Assembly (NCBI RefSeq): GCF_963678635.1
Contig: NW_026970663.1
Span: forward strand, 1 to 64,000
DNA from: Symsagittifera roscoffensis
Lineage: Eukaryota; Xenacoelomorpha; Acoela; Convolutidae
Reading direction: 5' to 3'
DNA: 64,000 bases
Part shown: one piece after another, positions 63,521-64,000 of the stretch
How the letters are laid out: each line of letters starts with the position of its first letter
Numbering within the stretch: the first letter of the stretch is position 1
Program-made: the position numbers and the translations under genes
Notes under the pieces: model-generated
Database searches by the model: none
What the model saw: only the letters and a program-made list of their open reading frames with translations
Told to the model about the DNA's origin: nothing

Positions 63521-64000
63521 GAGAGAAAACGTAAAGAAGTTTGACATGAAACAATTCACGGACTCGTGGACTAAAGTAAGAGACCTGATACACACTCTGA
63601 TTCAGTATCACCTAAAGCAGTAAATTTAGTTGATCTTTTCCATGACCGAATGGGCGAATAAGAGAGAGGGCACATTGAAGTTTTGGGAATGGCCTCGTAC
63701 CAGGCTAGGGCGATTACAAGAAGCTGCCAGAAGAAGTACCTGAATTCCCCTTGATCAGCAGGCTCCGTAGTACAAACTCCCAGGTTGAGAACCTTCGAAA
63801 TGAATGAATGGAGGGTGGCAAAGTTCTCTGATAGGATGGATCCGGGGTTCGTGGGAACATATTCGGTTTGCATACCCGGATGAATCGACGAGGAGAGGAA
63901 TAAGGAACGAGAAGAAGAAGCCAAATCAGCTAGCAGGCTAGTCGTACCAAAAATTCCAGACGGGACAAGAAGTGAAGATCAAGGCCCCTCGTGTTCAGGG
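63521..64000 (+). pseudogene. Continuation of gag-like region to window end
   Basis: Short open pieces follow in mixed frames: ENVKKFDMKQFTDSWTKVR from 63520, and a charged piece with EERNKEREEEAKSASRLV near 63,890-63,945. The element runs off the window. Confidence 0.35.

Overview
The window is animal (metazoan) genomic DNA. There are spliceosomal GT-AG introns, a multi-exon gene for an extracellular modular protein, large AT-rich non-coding stretches and several classes of eukaryotic mobile DNA. The species cannot be fixed from the sequence. About nine tenths of the window is transposon or virus-derived DNA, mostly decayed.

Region 1 (1-15,843) is a Maverick/Polinton (adintovirus-like) endogenous DNA-virus element. 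Its left end lies outside the window. Plus-strand genes run: a Polinton-specific conserved protein, a small broken PC4-like candidate, a two-helix membrane protein, the A32-type packaging ATPase, two Polinton-specific ORFs, the retrovirus-type integrase, penton/minor capsid, a basic core protein, double-jelly-roll major capsid, and the adenain-type protease. A 3.6-kb segment bounded by a 101-bp inverted repeat (7216-7316 and 10735-10835) holds three accessory reading frames on both strands and a cluster of hairpins. The protein-primed DNA polymerase B follows, with N-terminal C2H2 fingers and two introns. Capsid, protease, integrase and polymerase all carry frameshifts or stops, so the copy is dead.

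Region 2 (15,844-24,700) is an 8.86-kb insertion in the last polymerase exon. It has long imperfect terminal inverted repeats, CAG...CTG ends and a degenerate 8-bp target duplication. It has no coding capacity and is filled with diverged tandem repeats of about 215 bp, direct repeats and inverted repeats.

Region 3 (24,701-33,207) contains a 1-kb palindrome-rich element, a tRNA-like SINE candidate, and a minus-strand host gene. That gene has five symmetric phase 1-1 exons of two alternating module types (fibronectin-III-like) plus a short last exon encoding a hydrophobic GPI/membrane tail. Small hAT-like MITEs sit in its introns.

Region 4 (about 33,208-53,300) is a very long A-rich Ty3/gypsy retrovirus-like element: possible 5' LTR and primer-binding site, three gag-region ORFs, protease, reverse transcriptase-RNase H-integrase, small membrane ORFs, an envelope glycoprotein and a long 3' accessory frame. 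A 3.34-kb block (end of protease through the integrase core) is tandemly duplicated, and the two integrase copies carry complementary defects.

Region 5 (54,431-64,000) follows a 200-N gap and has a different, GC-richer composition. It holds a second, heavily mutated gypsy-type pol (RT, RNase H, integrase), then gag/ORF1-like sequence with coiled-coil and SGNH-hydrolase-like motifs, which may belong to a second head-to-tail copy.
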